Part shown: in pieces, positions 5,211-5,845 of the stretch
Layout of the letters: each line of letters starts with the position of its first letter
How positions within the stretch are numbered: position 1 is the first letter of the stretch
Assembly: GCA_038211505.1 (NCBI GenBank)
Contig: JBBQVO010000195.1
Location: 1-5,845, forward strand
Length of the DNA: 5,845 bases
Source of the DNA: JBBQVO01 sp038211505
Lineage (GTDB): Bacteria > Chloroflexota > Dehalococcoidia > DSTF01 > JACRBR01
Reading direction: 5' to 3'
Translations under genes and position numbers: made by a program
The notes under the pieces: generated by a model
Told to the model about the DNA's origin: nothing
The model's input: only the letters and a program-made list of their open reading frames with translations
The model's database searches: none

Positions 5211-5504
5211 ATGGTACGCCAGACCCGCAAGCCCGCCGCGCCGCGCCGCGCACGAAGCGCCGTCACCGGCAAAAAGACGATCGAACAGCTCGCTCGCGAG
5301 CGGCGCGTCGCTCAGATCCGCGCGCTTCCGGGCCAACCCGGCATCCCCGAGCACAAATCGATCGAGCAGTTGGCCCGCGAGCAGGGCATTCCCGACGAAG
5401 CGCCCGACTATGTCGAACTCTTCTCGCAAGTCTGGCGCACGAAAAAGGAAGCGGCCGACTTTCGCCGCTTCATCCGCAGTATGCGTCGCCCATCGCGAGA
5501 TTAG
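5211..5504 (+). CDS. Antitoxin of a VapBC-type toxin-antitoxin module (partner of the PIN toxin)
   Basis: A 97-residue protein whose gene ends 3 bp before a PIN-domain toxin gene, so it is the likely antitoxin. It would neutralise the toxin by binding it, and may repress the shared promoter. Residues 1-22 are strongly basic with no acidic residue (R3, R6, K7, R12, R13, R15, K21, K22) and may contact DNA. No clear ribbon-helix-helix, AbrB or HTH fold can be read. The segment IEQLAREQGIPDE...YVELFSQVW (51-75) and the DFRRFIRSMRR tail (83-93) resemble small VapC-partner antitoxins that read roughly LEQFAREQGV...FW...FI..IR.WR. That likeness is recalled, not searched. IEQLARE occurs twice, 27 residues apart (24-30 and 51-57). 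GC3 is about 76%, below the 90% of the first gene. Confidence 0.7.
   Translation: MVRQTRKPAAPRRARSAVTGKKTIEQLARERRVAQIRALPGQPGIPEHKSIEQLAREQGIPDEAPDYVELFSQVWRTKKEAADFRRFIRSMRRPSRD
5274..5381 (+). repeat. Internal duplicated segment in the antitoxin gene
   Basis: Two 27-bp copies (5274-5300 and 5355-5381) are identical at 21 of 27 positions and encode K-T/S-IEQLARE. Five of the six differences fall in silent or third positions plus one T/S change, so protein sequence has been kept while DNA diverged. Confidence 0.7.
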
Positions 5505-5507
5505 CGG

Positions 5508-5845
5508 GTGGATGAGACAGTCGTGGCAGACACCGGTGTGGTCTCATATCTGACGAAACCGCTCGATCCGCTCGCAGTCACGTATCGCCGGATGATCGGC
5601 AGCGCCCGCATCGCCCTGTCGTTCCAGAGTGTTGTCGAACTCGTTGGCGCAGACTTCAGTTCGCGCCGATTGGCCATCTTCGGATCAATTCGACGTGCCA
5701 CCATTAGGCTCCCTCACACCGAAGCGACAGATCCGTACTACAGTCTCGTGACGCAGATGCGCCAGCAGTTGCGCCGATCCAAATCGTTGGGAAGCGACGC
5801 CTCTGACGCCGACGCATGGATCATCGCCAGCGCTCTCGAATATGG
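5508..5845 (+). CDS. vapC: VapC-family PIN-domain toxin (ribonuclease), 3' end outside window
   Basis: A PIN-domain toxin, expected to be a metal-dependent ribonuclease that attacks cellular RNA when freed from its antitoxin. The frame stays open from GTG 5508 to the right edge (112 codons), and VapC proteins are usually 125-145 residues, so only the last strand and helix are missing. Three acidic active-site positions are visible: Asp8 in VVADTGVVSYL, Glu44 in LSFQSVVELVG and Asp102 in SDADAWIIASALEY. The last block is the normal C-terminal PIN motif. The gene begins 3 bp after the antitoxin stop. GTG at 5508 places the first Asp at residue 8, usual for the family, while GTG at 5523 would place it at residue 3. 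The ATG at 5512 is in another frame and closes after 13 codons. GC3 is about 68%, the lowest counted here, hinting at transfer. Confidence 0.88.
   Translation, partial: MDETVVADTGVVSYLTKPLDPLAVTYRRMIGSARIALSFQSVVELVGADFSSRRLAIFGSIRRATIRLPHTEATDPYYSLVTQMRQQLRRSKSLGSDASDADAWIIASALEY

Noticed and set aside
4920..5429. Minus-strand ORF (169 codons) ending in an ATGA overlap with the GNAT start
   Set aside because: Its first half is antisense to the antitoxin gene, and the overlap follows automatically from the ATGATC start of the acetyltransferase. There is no ribosome site or recognisable domain.
1..5845. CRISPR array, tRNA, rRNA, insertion sequence or attachment site
   Set aside because: No regularly spaced repeats, no tRNA-like cloverleaf, no transposase motif and no terminal inverted repeats with target duplication were seen.

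Overview
This is a GC-rich bacterial window whose genes are packed on both strands. The first gene uses G or C in about 90% of third codon positions in the stretch I counted. The gene set (pyruvate phosphate dikinase, a FadE-type acyl-CoA dehydrogenase, VOC proteins, RimJ/RimL-type acetyltransferases, VapBC) suits an environmental high-GC bacterium such as a member of Chloroflexota or Actinomycetota. Nothing in the window settles the phylum; there is no rRNA, tRNA or other marker gene.

Layout. (1) 2-580, plus strand: the C-terminal end of pyruvate phosphate dikinase, cut by the left edge. (2) 641-2493, minus strand: a probable operon running araC-type regulator, VOC protein, VOC protein. (3) 2494-2659: a divergent promoter region holding a perfect 11-bp inverted repeat (2543-2569). 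(4) 2660-3817, plus strand: a complete acyl-CoA dehydrogenase. (5) 3851-4923, minus strand: two tandem GNAT acetyltransferase paralogues whose reading frames overlap by ATGA. (6) 4924-5210: a non-obvious leader and intergenic region. On the minus strand it has a good sigma70-like promoter, a strong ribosome binding site, a 31-codon ORF, a nested hairpin and a terminator-like hairpin just before the GNAT pair. On the plus strand it has the promoter of the next module. (7) 5211 to the right edge, plus strand: a type II toxin-antitoxin module. It consists of a small antitoxin with an internal repeat and a VapC-type PIN-domain toxin that starts at GTG and is cut by the window end.

The araC-VOC-VOC set probably acts as one transcription unit. 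The regulator may also control the divergent dehydrogenase through the palindrome. The GNAT pair looks like a recent-to-moderate tandem duplication (about 56% identity by hand count) under a leader that resembles a transcription attenuator or a small RNA. That leader is the most unusual part of the window. The toxin-antitoxin module has less GC-biased third positions (about 76% and 68%) than the first gene, which would fit an acquired accessory module.
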